Source of the DNA: DATAAP01 sp041690495
Lineage (GTDB): Bacteria > Pseudomonadota > Alphaproteobacteria > CACIAM-22H2
DNA: 64,000 bases
Assembly: GCA_041690495.1 (NCBI GenBank)
Contig: JAWLHE010000003.1
Span: 62,001 to 126,000 of the forward strand
Reading direction: 5' to 3'
In this document: positions 1-8,045 of the stretch, in pieces
How positions within the stretch are numbered: position 1 is the first letter of the stretch
Layout: each line of letters starts with the position of its first letter
Made by a program: the position numbers and the translations under genes
The notes under the pieces: model-generated
Database searches by the model: none
What the model was told of the DNA's origin: nothing
Seen by the model: the letters and a program-made list of their open reading frames with translations, nothing else

Positions 1-2
1 CG

Positions 3-179
3 CGTGGTCTCAATAACCTTTCCAGATGTCTAAGCGAAGTTAACGACGTTGGTGGTGCGCTGGATGCAATCGGGGAAGCCATCGAAATTTGGCGCCGACT
101 CGCCGCGCAGAATCCGACTCGCTTTGGGCCAGATCTAGCGGACAGCCTCAACGAACTTAGGAGGCTTCGCGACAGATAA
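3..179 (+). CDS. TPR-repeat protein, C-terminal fragment (5' end outside window)
   Basis: The frame is open from the window edge to a TAA at 177-179 and encodes the last 58 residues of a longer protein. The residues read as one tetratricopeptide unit followed by the start of another: a NNLS-type helix, then ALDAIGEAIEIWRRLAAQNP, then the DLADSLNEL pattern. This is the repeat type of bacterial TPR_10/TPR_12 proteins, which often follow CHAT, NACHT or protease domains in signalling and conflict proteins. The catalytic or N-terminal part, if any, is outside the window, so no function can be given. The small membrane protein that follows is convergent with it, 7 bp away. Confidence 0.7.
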   Translation, partial: RGLNNLSRCLSEVNDVGGALDAIGEAIEIWRRLAAQNPTRFGPDLADSLNELRRLRDR

Positions 180-186
180 AGAGAAA

Positions 187-468
187 CTACCCCCCGAACA
201 GGGCTGGGTGGTCAACATAGAAACTATAGGCAGCCAGCACTAGCAGCAGTACGCCGATCACCCAAGATACGACGTCGCCAGTCGGTTTCGTCGGTTTAGG
301 TGAAACATCCCCTGTAGAAGCGTAATTCATTGTGACGGTACCTCGCGCGTCTCCACCAATTACATTGCCTGAAATGTTTCCCCGCATGCGCGTGCTGTTT
401 CGACGGAATATGGCAAGCAATATAAACGCAATGCCTGCCAACAGCATTAAGACGAATTCCAGTGACAT
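187..468 (-). CDS. Small membrane protein with two TM helices and a GN-rich loop
   Basis: 93 residues. An N-terminal hydrophobic helix (about residues 3-21) is followed by basic residues (RRNSTRMR), a loop containing GNISGNVIGGDARGTVTMNY, a proline/threonine/lysine linker and a second hydrophobic helix (about 67-85). Two helices and the positive-inside pattern suggest an inner-membrane hairpin protein. The G-N-x-x-G-N-V repeat resembles short beta-rich segments seen in small proteins near TPR/NACHT-type bacterial conflict genes; that link is my inference from appearance and from the TPR protein next door. I do not recognise a named family. The start codon is ATG; no second candidate is better. 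Confidence 0.6.
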   Translation of the reverse strand: MSLEFVLMLLAGIAFILLAIFRRNSTRMRGNISGNVIGGDARGTVTMNYASTGDVSPKPTKPTGDVVSWVIGVLLLVLAAYSFYVDHPALFGG

Positions 469-480
469 GACTTGTCATTC

Positions 481-837
481 CTAAACGGGCGACACGTAGG
501 AATACCGCAGCCGCTGGCCATAATTATGCGAAACGCGTAGAAGCCGCACAAGGGACTTGCCGAAGGCCTCGGTTCTACCGTTTGGTTGCGCCACGCCACA
601 ATACGAGATGGTGTTGAACGTTCCCCGAGCCGAATTTCGTGGTTCCGAAATGCCCTAGCCCTTGCTGTTTAATGGCAAAGCGGACTTGATCGCGTTCAGG
701 CGCCGGTCCTCTACGACCGGCGCTAGCGATGACACGCAGCAGACCCATTTTTGAGGCCGGGGGTTAAGCAGCCGACCACCACCGGCGTTCACTACTTCGG
801 CTACTCTGAGACGATATCGGGCGTTGAGGCGCACAAA
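481..837. other. Non-coding gap with one perfect hairpin
   Basis: No convincing gene. The only structure is a perfect 9-bp inverted repeat at 700-723 (GCGCCGGTC, 6-nt loop, GACCGGCGC) with no T-run on either side. It could be a transcription end point or a relic. Confidence 0.5.
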
Positions 838-1071
838 TCACATCGTCTTCGGATCCGGCTGGTGCGACCAATCCGGATCGGTCGAGCAGAGGCTCGCTCG
901 CGTCTTCACTACGCCCCACCACGCCGACAGCTTCTCGTGCCGGGCGAGTTCGCGCTCCCCTTCCGGCGCCATCGTGAAATAGGCGAGCATCGGGGCGAGG
1001 TGGAAGTCGGCGAGCGACGGGCGGCCGCCGACGAGGGCGTCCGGCGCGGCGACGGCGTGGTGGCGGCGTAC
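838..1071 (-). pseudogene. Glutathione S-transferase C-terminal fragment
   Basis: Reading the minus strand from 1071 to the TGA at 838-840 gives a GST C-terminal helix bundle: ALVGGRPSLADFHLAPMLAY, then FTMAPEGERELARHEKLSAWW. The S-L-A-D-x-x-L-A-P-M pattern and the later W-W near the end are typical of GST C-domains. There is no start codon and no N-terminal thioredoxin fold in front. Compared with intact GSTs, a short stretch between GGRP and SLAD also seems missing. A stop in the same strand and frame is expected just upstream in the repeat-rich DNA. A matching GST N-terminal scrap lies at 3786-3846 on the same strand. Confidence 0.5.
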
Positions 1072-1286
1072 TGACCGGGCCGGCAGTTTCAGTGTTTCAC
1101 GTGTTTCAGCCGTTACGACCGTTTCACCGTTTCGCGCATTTCGGCGGCTCGGGTCGTTGTGCAGCGCCGCCTTCCTGCCCGCCTTGGCCGCGAGCCCATG
1201 AAGCCCCGCCGCGAGCGGCTAAGCCTCTGAATTTTCGCATATAACCGCACTGCGTCACCGCTTCGGGGGAGATTGCGCCCCGCTAC

Positions 1287-1318
1287 CCTCTCCCCGTTGG
1301 GGCCGCTTGCGGGAGAGG
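1287..1318. repeat. REP-like palindrome in the 1072-1584 gap
   Basis: CCTCTCCC (1287-1294) pairs perfectly with GGGAGAGG (1311-1318) around a GC-rich loop. Short CCCTCTCCC/GGGAGAGG palindromes are common intergenic repeats in alphaproteobacteria. The rest of 1072-1584 holds no gene I can support. At 1085-1140 there is a run of imperfect GTTTCA-type hexamer repeats. Confidence 0.45.
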
Positions 1319-1584
1319 TGATTTCAAGGCGCAATGCGGGCGCCCGGAAGGTACATGGTTTGTTCCTGATCTTCAATCACAGGCCACGCCTGCCGGCGCA
1401 GTCGCCAACCTCGCGTCAAGAGAGCCTTTGCTGTCCGGTAAGGTCGAGGCGCTCGCCAGCCGCTGATAGCGGAGCCATTCGCCCGCCAAAGCGCCTGCCA
1501 GCCTGTCGGAACAGCGAACCGCCGGTTCCTTGCCATCCAGGGCGATCTGATAGTTAACTGAGGGTCGACGCGGCACGGGCAAGC

Positions 1585-3750
1585 TTGATCGACAACGATA
1601 CCATCCTGCTCGAGGGCAACTCCACGACCGGTCTGCCGTTGCGGGAGATTCTGGCGCGGGTTTCCGCGTGCGTGGGCGTGCTGACGCCGGAGGGCGTCCT
1701 GATCGAGGTGAACCAGGGTCCGCTCCAGGCGCTCGGTTTCCGGACGGAGGATGCACTCGGCAAGCCGGCATGGGAGACGCCGTTTTGCGCCCGGTCGCCG
1801 CAGGCCCAGGCGCAGATCAAGGATGCGGTAGCGCGCGCGGCGCGCGGCGAAAACATCCGTTTCGACGTGGATGTCGCCGGCGAACCGCCGATGACTCTCG
1901 ACGTGCAGTTCGCGCCGAGCCTGGACGAGCATGGCCGCACCGCCTATGTCGTGGCCACGGCCGTGGATGTTACCGGCCAGCGCCGCACCGAAGAGGCACT
2001 GCGCCAGAGCGAAGCGCGGTTCCGCGCCGCCCAGGACCTGTCTCTCGACGGGTTCACCATCCTGCGCGCGGTGCGCGACGGCACGGGCACCATCGTCGAC
2101 TTCGAATGGACCTATGCGAACGAGGCATCTTCCCGGCTCCTGAAACGGCCGGTCGGCGATCTTGTCGGCCATCGTCTGCTCGAAGTGCTCCCCGGCAACA
2201 AGGCCTGCGTCGAGCTCTTCGCCCGCTACGTGCGGGTGGTCGAAACAGGCGAGCCGCACGACGTCGAGCTGCGCTACGACGACGACGGCATCACCGGCTG
2301 GTTCCGCAATCTCGCGGTCCGGCTCGACGACGGTTTGGCGGTCAGTTTCTGCGACATCACCGAGCGCAAGGACATCGAAACGCGTCTCGAGCTGGCCAAG
2401 GAAGCGGGCGGGGTCGCGACCTGGGACTGGGACATCGTCAACGATGTCCTCCGTGTCTCCGCGGCCTATCGGCGGCTGTGGGGATTCGCCCCCGATGCGC
2501 CGCACCCCACCCGGCAGGCGTGCACGTCGCGCATCCACCCGGACGATCGCCAGCGCGCAACCGACAGCGTTCAGCGCGGCGCGGCAGGCATGCCGTACGA
2601 GAACGAGTTCCGGATCGTGCTGCCCGACGGAGAGGTCCGGTGGCTCGCTGCGCGCGGACGGCTCGAACGCGGGCAGGACGGGCGCCCGCTGCGGATGATC
2701 GGCGCCGACGTCGACATCACGGCGCGCAAGCGGACCGAAGAGGCGTTGCGCGAGAGCGAGGAGCGGCTCCGCCTCGCCGCCGAGGTCGGCGAACTCGCGG
2801 CGTGGGAGTACGATGTCTCGACCGGGAGGAACCGGTGGGACACGCGGCTTGCCGAACTCCTGGGCATTCGGCAGCATGACCCGGCGACCTCAGGCTCGAC
2901 ATGGCTGGATGTCATCCACCCTGACGATCGTCAACGGGTCGTCACCGAGCTCCAAGCTGCGATCGAGGCCCGTGCCCCCTACGATACGGAGTTCCGTGTG
3001 ATCCGGTCGGACGGCGCCGTGCGATGGGTCGCCAACAAGGGGCGTCTCCTGTGCGACACCGCCGGGGCTCCGGTGCGCATCGTCGGCTTCACCCAGGACA
3101 TCACCGAACACAAGACGGCCGAGGAGCGCCTGCGCCAGCTTGCGGACGAGCGCGAAGCCCTGCTGAAGGAAGCGCATCACCGCATCAAGAATCACGTATC
3201 TTCGGTCGGCGCCATGCTGCGCCTGCAGGCCAATGCCCAGCGGTCGGACGAGACCAGGACGCAGCTCCTCGAAGCATCGCGCCGCATCAATACCGTCGGG
3301 CGCGTTCATGAGGCGCTGTACATGTCCGATCGCCTGGGCGCGATCGATCTCGGGACTCACCTGCAGACGGTCATGGCCGATCTCGCCGCATCAACCGTGA
3401 CGCCTTCCGGCGCCCAGCCCCGCATCCACGTAGGCTGCCCCGCGGGCGTGCGGATACCATCCGAAACTGCAGCCCCCCTGTCGCTGATCGCCGTCGAGCT
3501 CGTCATGAACGCGATCAAGCACGGGCACGTCGAGCGCGACACCGATGTCGACATCCGGCTCGAGACCGGCGCTCCGATGCGCCTGATCATCTCGGACAAC
3601 GGCCCCGGAATTTCCGCGGAGGACGTAGCAAAGACGAGCGGGCTCGGCCTTCGTTTCGTTCACCTCTTCGCGGAGAAGATCAAGGGAACGCTTTCCTTCG
3701 AGACCCTGCCGCAGGGAACGAGAGCGACGCTCAGCTTCGCGCCGCCATAG
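1585..3750 (+). CDS. Multi-PAS sensor histidine kinase, HisKA_2 type
   Basis: 721 residues, no membrane segment or signal peptide, so cytoplasmic. Four PAS units follow each other (about 15-130, 142-255, 268-385, 395-515). The last two are PAS_3-type and each ends in a PAC-like stretch (for example IVGFTQDITEHKTAEERL). Then comes a HisKA_2 dimerisation/phosphoacceptor box with EAHHRIKNHVSSVGAMLRLQ (phospho-His in HHRIKN, about 530) and a HATPase_c domain with ELVMNAIKHG and DNGPGIS plus GLGLRFVHLF. This architecture belongs to the light/oxygen/stress kinases feeding the alphaproteobacterial general stress response or PhyR-like circuits, but no partner regulator is adjacent. The start is TTG; an in-frame TAA at 1555 rules out a much longer protein and the next ATG is over 100 residues in. 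Confidence 0.9.
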   Translation: MIDNDTILLEGNSTTGLPLREILARVSACVGVLTPEGVLIEVNQGPLQALGFRTEDALGKPAWETPFCARSPQAQAQIKDAVARAARGENIRFDVDVAGEPPMTLDVQFAPSLDEHGRTAYVVATAVDVTGQRRTEEALRQSEARFRAAQDLSLDGFTILRAVRDGTGTIVDFEWTYANEASSRLLKRPVGDLVGHRLLEVLPGNKACVELFARYVRVVETGEPHDVELRYDDDGITGWFRNLAVRLDDGLAVSFCDITERKDIETRLELAKEAGGVATWDWDIVNDVLRVSAAYRRLWGFAPDAPHPTRQACTSRIHPDDRQRATDSVQRGAAGMPYENEFRIVLPDGEVRWLAARGRLERGQDGRPLRMIGADVDITARKRTEEALRESEERLRLAAEVGELAAWEYDVSTGRNRWDTRLAELLGIRQHDPATSGSTWLDVIHPDDRQRVVTELQAAIEARAPYDTEFRVIRSDGAVRWVANKGRLLCDTAGAPVRIVGFTQDITEHKTAEERLRQLADEREALLKEAHHRIKNHVSSVGAMLRLQANAQRSDETRTQLLEASRRINTVGRVHEALYMSDRLGAIDLGTHLQTVMADLAASTVTPSGAQPRIHVGCPAGVRIPSETAAPLSLIAVELVMNAIKHGHVERDTDVDIRLETGAPMRLIISDNGPGISAEDVAKTSGLGLRFVHLFAEKIKGTLSFETLPQGTRATLSFAPP

Positions 3751-4209
3751 GCCGCGCTGCGCTTCAGGCTCGCGCCGGTCCGGATGCGCCAGGCGACGCC
3801 CTTTTCGGCGAGCGCGGTGCGCGCAATGCGCACGAAAGCGCTGTCCGGTATCCGTGCGGAACGACCGACAGGCCTCCCCGCCCCACTTAATCGCTCTGGA
3901 TGCGCAACGTCCGCGTATCAGGCCCAGGTGCGGCGCTCAACCCGCGCGCGAGGCGCTGCCCGCCCGGCCACAGGGCGACAGCCGCCACGTATGGTTCGGT
4001 CGGATGGGTGCGCGGCCTTCCGCCCGAGAGATCAACGGAAGAGGAATCAGCGTCCTTCCGCAAACTCGAGCGCACGGGCAAGGGCTAGCATCATCGCGAA
4101 GGCGACGAGCCGAAGCGTCAGAACCCGGAGAGTCTCGAACACGGAGACGAGCGGGCCGGCGCACCGCCGGCCCCACCCTTACGGCCCGGCCTGTACCGCG
4201 TTCGCGGGC
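3751..4209. other. Intergenic stretch, hairpin at 4153-4173
   Basis: Apart from the GST-like scrap there is no supportable gene. GGGCCGGC (4153-4160) and GCCGGCCC (4166-4173) form a perfect 8-bp stem with a 5-nt loop, 37 bp past the stop of the minus-strand gene that ends at 4210. It could end that transcript although there is no T-run. Confidence 0.4.
3786..3846 (-). pseudogene. Possible GST N-terminal scrap
   Basis: On the minus strand 3846-3786 reads SAFVRIARTALAEKGVAWR, which matches the first helix of a GST thioredoxin fold (S-x-F-V-R-x-x-R-x-A-L-A-E-K-G-V). The frame upstream lacks the expected MKLY-type beta strand and downstream runs out of similarity at the kinase stop codon. It is short, so a chance match is possible. 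Its strand and order agree with the GST C-terminal fragment at 838-1071, with the kinase in between. Confidence 0.3.
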
Positions 4210-4512
4210 TCAGTCGCGTTCGGGCTCGTTCGGCCCAACCTCGACCACCACGTCGGTCACCAGCGGCTCATGCGGAGCGAGGGCCGTCCGCGTCTCATCC
4301 GCCCAGCTTGCGAGATTGACGACGTTCGCCAGCCGGCTCCGGCCATCGGTGGACTCGCCGGTCTCGACGATTTCGAGCCCGTCCCCGTCGAGGAAGAACG
4401 TGTGGTCACCGAAAATTCCTTTGAGTTCCTGCACTGCCGGGTGGTTGTCGGGGATGGCCTGGGCTCCGATCTGGTTCGCGGTATGCTGGATCTGCGCGGA
4501 TGAGAGCTTCAT
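4210..4512 (-). CDS. Conserved hypothetical protein (about 100 aa)
   Basis: The start at 4512 is chosen because AGGAGG sits 6 bp in front of it, giving a 100-residue protein starting MKLSSAQIQHTANQIGAQ; the frame extends 29 codons further but without support. The sequence is hydrophilic, without signal peptide or membrane helix. It contains AIPDNHPAVQELKGIFGDHTFFLDGDGLEIVE, a pattern I associate with small conserved rhizobial proteins of unknown function. The C-terminus is acidic (VEVGPNEPERD). No domain of known function can be seen, and neighbours give no hint: it is flanked by a kinase and an IclR regulator on the other strand. Confidence 0.75.
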   Translation of the reverse strand: MKLSSAQIQHTANQIGAQAIPDNHPAVQELKGIFGDHTFFLDGDGLEIVETGESTDGRSRLANVVNLASWADETRTALAPHEPLVTDVVVEVGPNEPERD

Positions 4513-4668
4513 CACGCCCCTCCTTTTAGCTGGAATTGCTGCGGTTGGACTTCGGTCACACAGCACGAAACGCGGCACGCGCCGGCTCGATCCCTTCACG
4601 GTTGCCGTTTCGGCCTATGGAGACGCAAACAAGCCGGGCCGTTGACCCCGGGGGGCGGGATCCATGGA

Positions 4669-4727
4669 GCCGGCCCCGGCGGGCGGGCGCCGGCGCCGGC
4701 GGCTCGCCCGCCGGCCCCGGCGGGCGG
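4669..4727. repeat. 18-bp GC-only direct repeat with nested palindromes
   Basis: An 18-bp sequence (4669-4686) recurs exactly at 4710-4727. Both copies start GCCGGCCCCGG. The 23 bp between them are themselves palindromic (GGCGCCGGCGCC type). It lies in the 4513-4885 gap between divergent genes, upstream of the IclR gene. Function unknown. Confidence 0.6.
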
Positions 4728-4885
4728 CGGATGAAGCAGGCCGGTATCCCGTTCAGTGAAATAGATTTGGAGCCTCTATCCGGTAGTATGAAACAATCCC
4801 CGGCGCCTTCCGGCGTCGCCGATTGACAGGGCGGCGGCACGCCTTATCCTCGGCGCGGCCGACCGATCCGGTTTCCGAGCAGAGG

Positions 4886-5707
4886 ATGAAGCCGATGCCG
4901 CGCGCGAGCGAAGCCGCCGAACGCACGACTCATCGTTCGCTCGAACGCGGCCTGCGCATCCTCGAATGCGTCGCCACTGCAGACGGGACGACGACGCTCG
5001 CCGAGACGGTGCGGCGAACCGGCCTTCATCGCAGCACGGCGCATCACCTGCTGCAGACGCTTGTCGGCCTTGGCTACCTGAACAAGGATTCCGCCACGCG
5101 TCGCTACGAGCTGTCGGCAAAGCTGTTCCGGCTGACGCGGCGCACGTGGACCCCCGAACAGCTCGGCGCGATCGCGCAGCCCTTCCTCGCCGGCCTTACG
5201 GCCCGCACCGGCGAGGGATCCAGTTTCGCCGCCTACCGCGAAGGCATCGTCACCATAGTCGCCAAATGCGATCCGGATGGGCCGGTGCGGGTCGTGCAGG
5301 ACCTCGGCGCGCACCGGCCCGTGCATGCAACCGCAGTCGGCAAGGCGATCATCGCCTGGCTGCCGCAGCCCGCGCTCGGGGCCGCGATCCGCCGCATCCG
5401 CTTCGATCGCTACACGCCGAAAACCATCACCAGCCGCAGGGCGCTCGAAACGGAGCTGCGCCGCATTCGTGCCGCGGGGTTCGCGATCGACGACGAGGAG
5501 CACATGGAGGGCATCCGCTGCGTCGCCGCCCCGGTGTTCGGCTACAGCGGCCAGATGCTGGGATCGCTGTGCGCGCTCGGGCCCAGGAGCCGCATGTCGC
5601 ACCAGCGCCTGCGCCAGCTGCGCGCGCCCCTGCTCGATCGCGCGCTGGCGCTGTCGGAGCGGCTGGGCTGGCGCGAGAGCGCGATGGCGGCCGGAAACGC
5701 CGCGTAG
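4886..5707 (+). CDS. IclR family transcriptional regulator
   Basis: 273 residues from ATG 4886 (a second ATG at 4895 is equally possible; AGAGGA lies just ahead of both). The N-terminal winged helix (about 15-75) has SLERGLRILECVA, TLAETVRRTGLHRSTAHHLL and GYLNKDSATRRYEL, the IclR HTH pattern. The C-terminal effector domain (about 90-260) has VQDLGAHRPVHATAVGKAI and IDDEEHMEGIRCVAAPVFG. IclR proteins bind small aromatic or carboxylic acids and control a nearby catabolic gene. The candidate target is the GMC oxidoreductase 230 bp downstream on the same strand, though a DUF3303-like remnant separates them. Confidence 0.88.
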   Translation: MKPMPRASEAAERTTHRSLERGLRILECVATADGTTTLAETVRRTGLHRSTAHHLLQTLVGLGYLNKDSATRRYELSAKLFRLTRRTWTPEQLGAIAQPFLAGLTARTGEGSSFAAYREGIVTIVAKCDPDGPVRVVQDLGAHRPVHATAVGKAIIAWLPQPALGAAIRRIRFDRYTPKTITSRRALETELRRIRAAGFAIDDEEHMEGIRCVAAPVFGYSGQMLGSLCALGPRSRMSHQRLRQLRAPLLDRALALSERLGWRESAMAAGNAA

Positions 5708-5877
5708 CCGCATTCCACCAGCCGGAAGCAACGGTCGAGACCGGCCGTCACCCGGCTGCCGGCGAAGTCGAGCCTGTCGGGCATGATCCGGCCCCTGTCG
5801 CGAAAGCGGCGGCAGAGCGCCCTGGCGTCCTGGTTGCGAAAGCGCCCGATCACCATGAACAGCATGATGGGCTCCAT
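5708..5877 (-). pseudogene. DUF3303-like remnant, 3' end lost
   Basis: From ATG 5877 the minus strand encodes MEPIMLFMVIGRFRNQDARA, then a segment with YRRF-like RRFRDRGRIMPDRLDFAGS and a DRCFRLVEC motif. This is the N-terminal half of the small DUF3303 proteins (M-L-F-M-V-I-x-x-F, R-F-x-x-x-G-R-x-x-P, R-C-F-x-L-x-E). The usual second half (W-x-x-R-W-x-D-L-x-x-F-E) is absent; the frame runs instead antisense into the IclR gene. The similarity stops almost exactly at the IclR stop codon, so this looks like a gene truncated by a rearrangement. Confidence 0.5.
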
Positions 5878-5934
5878 CGATCTCTGGTAGCATTGTGGCG
5901 CTATGAGGCGTGCCGATCGCGCAAACAGCCGGAC

Positions 5935-7545
5935 ATGACCGCCGCCGCGGAATGCTACGACTTCATCGTCGTCGGGGCGGGGTCCGCCGGCTGCGTGCTC
6001 GCCAACCGTCTGACGGCGAGCGGGCGGCACCGCGTCCTGCTGATCGAGGCGGGCCCGCGGGATACCAATCCGTGGATCCACGTTCCGCTCGGCTACGGGC
6101 GGCTGTTCAACGACCTGCGCACCAACTGGGGATATCTCTCGGAGCCCGAGCCGCATCTGAACGGCCGCCGCATCTACAACCCGCGCGGCAAGGTGCTCGG
6201 CGGCTCGAGCTCGATCAACGGCCTGGTCTACATCCGTGGCCAGCGCGAGGACTTCGACGCCTGGCGCGACACCGGCAACCCCGGCTGGGGCTTCGACGAC
6301 GTGCTGCCCTATTTCAAGCGCGCCGAAGACCAGCAGCGCGGCGCGGACGAATGGCACGGCGCGGGCGGCCCGCTGTCGGTGTGCGACCCGAGCGAGCCGC
6401 ACCCGCTCTGCGATGCGTTCATCGAGGCGGCAGCCGAGGCCGGTTTTCCGCGCAATCCCGACTTCAACGGCGCCGCCCAGGAGGGTGCGGGCTATTTCCA
6501 GATGACGGCGCGGCGCGGCCGGCGCTGCAGCGCCGCGGTCGCCTATCTGCGCCCGGCGCGAAGACGCGCCAACCTGCGCGTGCTCACCGGCGCGCTGGCG
6601 ACGCGCATTCTGTTCGAAGGGCGGCGCGCGGTCGGCGTCGAGTTCCGCCAGCACGGCACGATGCGGACTGCGGCGGCGCGCGGCGAGGTCATTGTCGCCG
6701 GCGGCGCCATCAACACGCCGCAACTGCTGCAGCTTTCCGGCGTCGGGCCGGGCGCGCTGCTGCAGCGGCTTGGAATCGCCCCGGTGCTGGTGATCGAGGG
6801 CGTCGGCCGCAACTATCAGGACCATCTGCAGACGCGGCTGGTGCTCAGATGCACGCGGCCGATCACCCTCAACGACGGGATTGCGCGGTTGTGGGGCAAG
6901 GCGGCGATCGGCCTGCGCTATGCGCTGCTGCGCAAGGGGCCGCTGACGATCAGCGCCGGCTATGCCGGCGGATTCTTCCGCACGACGCTGGCGGACGGCC
7001 CTCGCCCGGACATGCAGTGCCACTTCATCACGTTCAGCGTCAACAAGATGGGCGACGCGCTACATCCCTTCTCCGGTTTCACCGCGTCGAGCTGCCAGCT
7101 CCGCCCCGAGAGCCGCGGCGAGGTGATGGCCGCATCGCCCGACCCGGCGCGCCCCCCGGCGATCCGCGCCAACTTCCTCGGCACCGACAAGGACCGCCGC
7201 GTCAGCATCGAGGGCCTGCGCCTGCTCCGCCGCATCATGAGCATGAAGGCGATGCGCGGCTTCGTCGCCGCAGAGCACGCGCCGGGCTCGGACGTGCGGT
7301 CCGACGACGCGCTCCTCGCCTACTGCCGCGAGACCGGGTCGACGATCTATCACCCGAGCTGCAGCGCACGCATGGGCAGTGACGAACGCGCCGTCGTCGA
7401 TCCAATGCTGAGGATCCGCGGGCTCGAGCGCATCCGCGTGGCCGACGCCTCGGTCATGCCTTCGGTCGTGTCCGGCAACACCAATGCCGCAGTGATCATG
7501 ATCGCCGAGAAGGCCAGCGACCTGATCCTCGCCGGGCAGCACTGA
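5935..7545 (+). CDS. GMC-family FAD oxidoreductase (choline/alcohol dehydrogenase type)
   Basis: 536 residues. The Rossmann motif DFIVVGAGSAGCVLANRL is at residues 8-25, then LLIEAG, then the first GMC signature GKVLGGSSSINGLVYIRG near residue 88 and the second signature GAINTPQLLQLSGVGP near residue 258. The C-terminal catalytic region has the His of IYHPSCSARMG and the Asn of VVSGNTNAAVIMIAEK. Proteins of this type oxidise choline, long-chain or polyethylene-glycol-like alcohols; the substrate cannot be read from sequence. Length is family-typical. The nearest regulator is the IclR gene upstream. ATG 5935 is chosen since it directly precedes the dinucleotide-binding fold. Confidence 0.9.
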   Translation: MTAAAECYDFIVVGAGSAGCVLANRLTASGRHRVLLIEAGPRDTNPWIHVPLGYGRLFNDLRTNWGYLSEPEPHLNGRRIYNPRGKVLGGSSSINGLVYIRGQREDFDAWRDTGNPGWGFDDVLPYFKRAEDQQRGADEWHGAGGPLSVCDPSEPHPLCDAFIEAAAEAGFPRNPDFNGAAQEGAGYFQMTARRGRRCSAAVAYLRPARRRANLRVLTGALATRILFEGRRAVGVEFRQHGTMRTAAARGEVIVAGGAINTPQLLQLSGVGPGALLQRLGIAPVLVIEGVGRNYQDHLQTRLVLRCTRPITLNDGIARLWGKAAIGLRYALLRKGPLTISAGYAGGFFRTTLADGPRPDMQCHFITFSVNKMGDALHPFSGFTASSCQLRPESRGEVMAASPDPARPPAIRANFLGTDKDRRVSIEGLRLLRRIMSMKAMRGFVAAEHAPGSDVRSDDALLAYCRETGSTIYHPSCSARMGSDERAVVDPMLRIRGLERIRVADASVMPSVVSGNTNAAVIMIAEKASDLILAGQH

Positions 7546-7615
7546 CTGCGCGGAGCTTCCGGCGCCGCGCGGACTTAACCTATAGTCGGGCAAACAGCCA
7601 AGTTCAGGGGGGAAC

Positions 7616-8044
7616 ATGTATCGCGGAATCAGGAGTGCTGCAGCGGCCGCCGTCGTGGCGTTCGCCTGTCCGGCGGCAGCAGACGTCATTCCGCTGGCGG
7701 CTGAGCTGACCGCCCACGCGGAGGTCCCGGCCAATCCCAGCCAGGCGCACGGCACCGCTGCGCTGAGTCTCGACACGCAAAGCCGGAACCTGGCGTGGAC
7801 CATCCACTTCGCCGGGCTGAGCGCGCCGCTGAGCGCCGCGCATTTCCATGGCCCGGCGACCACGTCGGGCAACGCCGGCATCCTCGTCCCGATCGACGCG
7901 AGCAAGGGGCAGAGCCCGCTGACGGGATTCGCGACATTGACGCAGCCGCAGGTCGACGAGCTCCTCGCCGGCCGCTGGTACATCAACCTGCACACGCGGA
8001 CCTATCCGGGCGGCGAGATCCGCGGCCAGGTGCAGCGCCGATAG
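7616..8044 (+). CDS. Exported CHRD-domain protein
   Basis: 142 residues. A signal peptide (MYRGIRSAAAAAVVAFACPA, likely cleaved after AAA before DVIP) is followed by a single CHRD domain: AELTAHAEVPANPSQAHGTA, then AWTIHFAGLSAPLSAAHFHG, then WYINLHTRTYPGGEIRGQV. The H-F-H-G and N-x-H-T-x-x-x-x-G-E-I-R-G-Q patterns are the family hallmarks. CHRD domains were first described in chordin; bacterial versions are extracytoplasmic and of unknown role. A strong AGGGGGG Shine-Dalgarno sits just before ATG 7616. It ends 1 bp before the convergent kinase gene, so there is no room for a separate terminator. Confidence 0.88.
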   Translation: MYRGIRSAAAAAVVAFACPAAADVIPLAAELTAHAEVPANPSQAHGTAALSLDTQSRNLAWTIHFAGLSAPLSAAHFHGPATTSGNAGILVPIDASKGQSPLTGFATLTQPQVDELLAGRWYINLHTRTYPGGEIRGQVQRR

Positions 8045-8045
8045 C

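Noticed and set aside
1085..1140. CRISPR-like repeat
   Set aside because: GTTTCA hexamers are irregular, with no constant repeat length or spacers.
1324..2877. Long open frame antisense to the sensor kinase
   Set aside because: Mirror frame of a high-GC gene; Arg/Ala-rich, no recognisable domain, and the plus strand has clear PAS motifs.
4153..4173. Intrinsic terminator
   Set aside because: The stem is strong but lacks a T-run on either strand, so it is only recorded as a hairpin.
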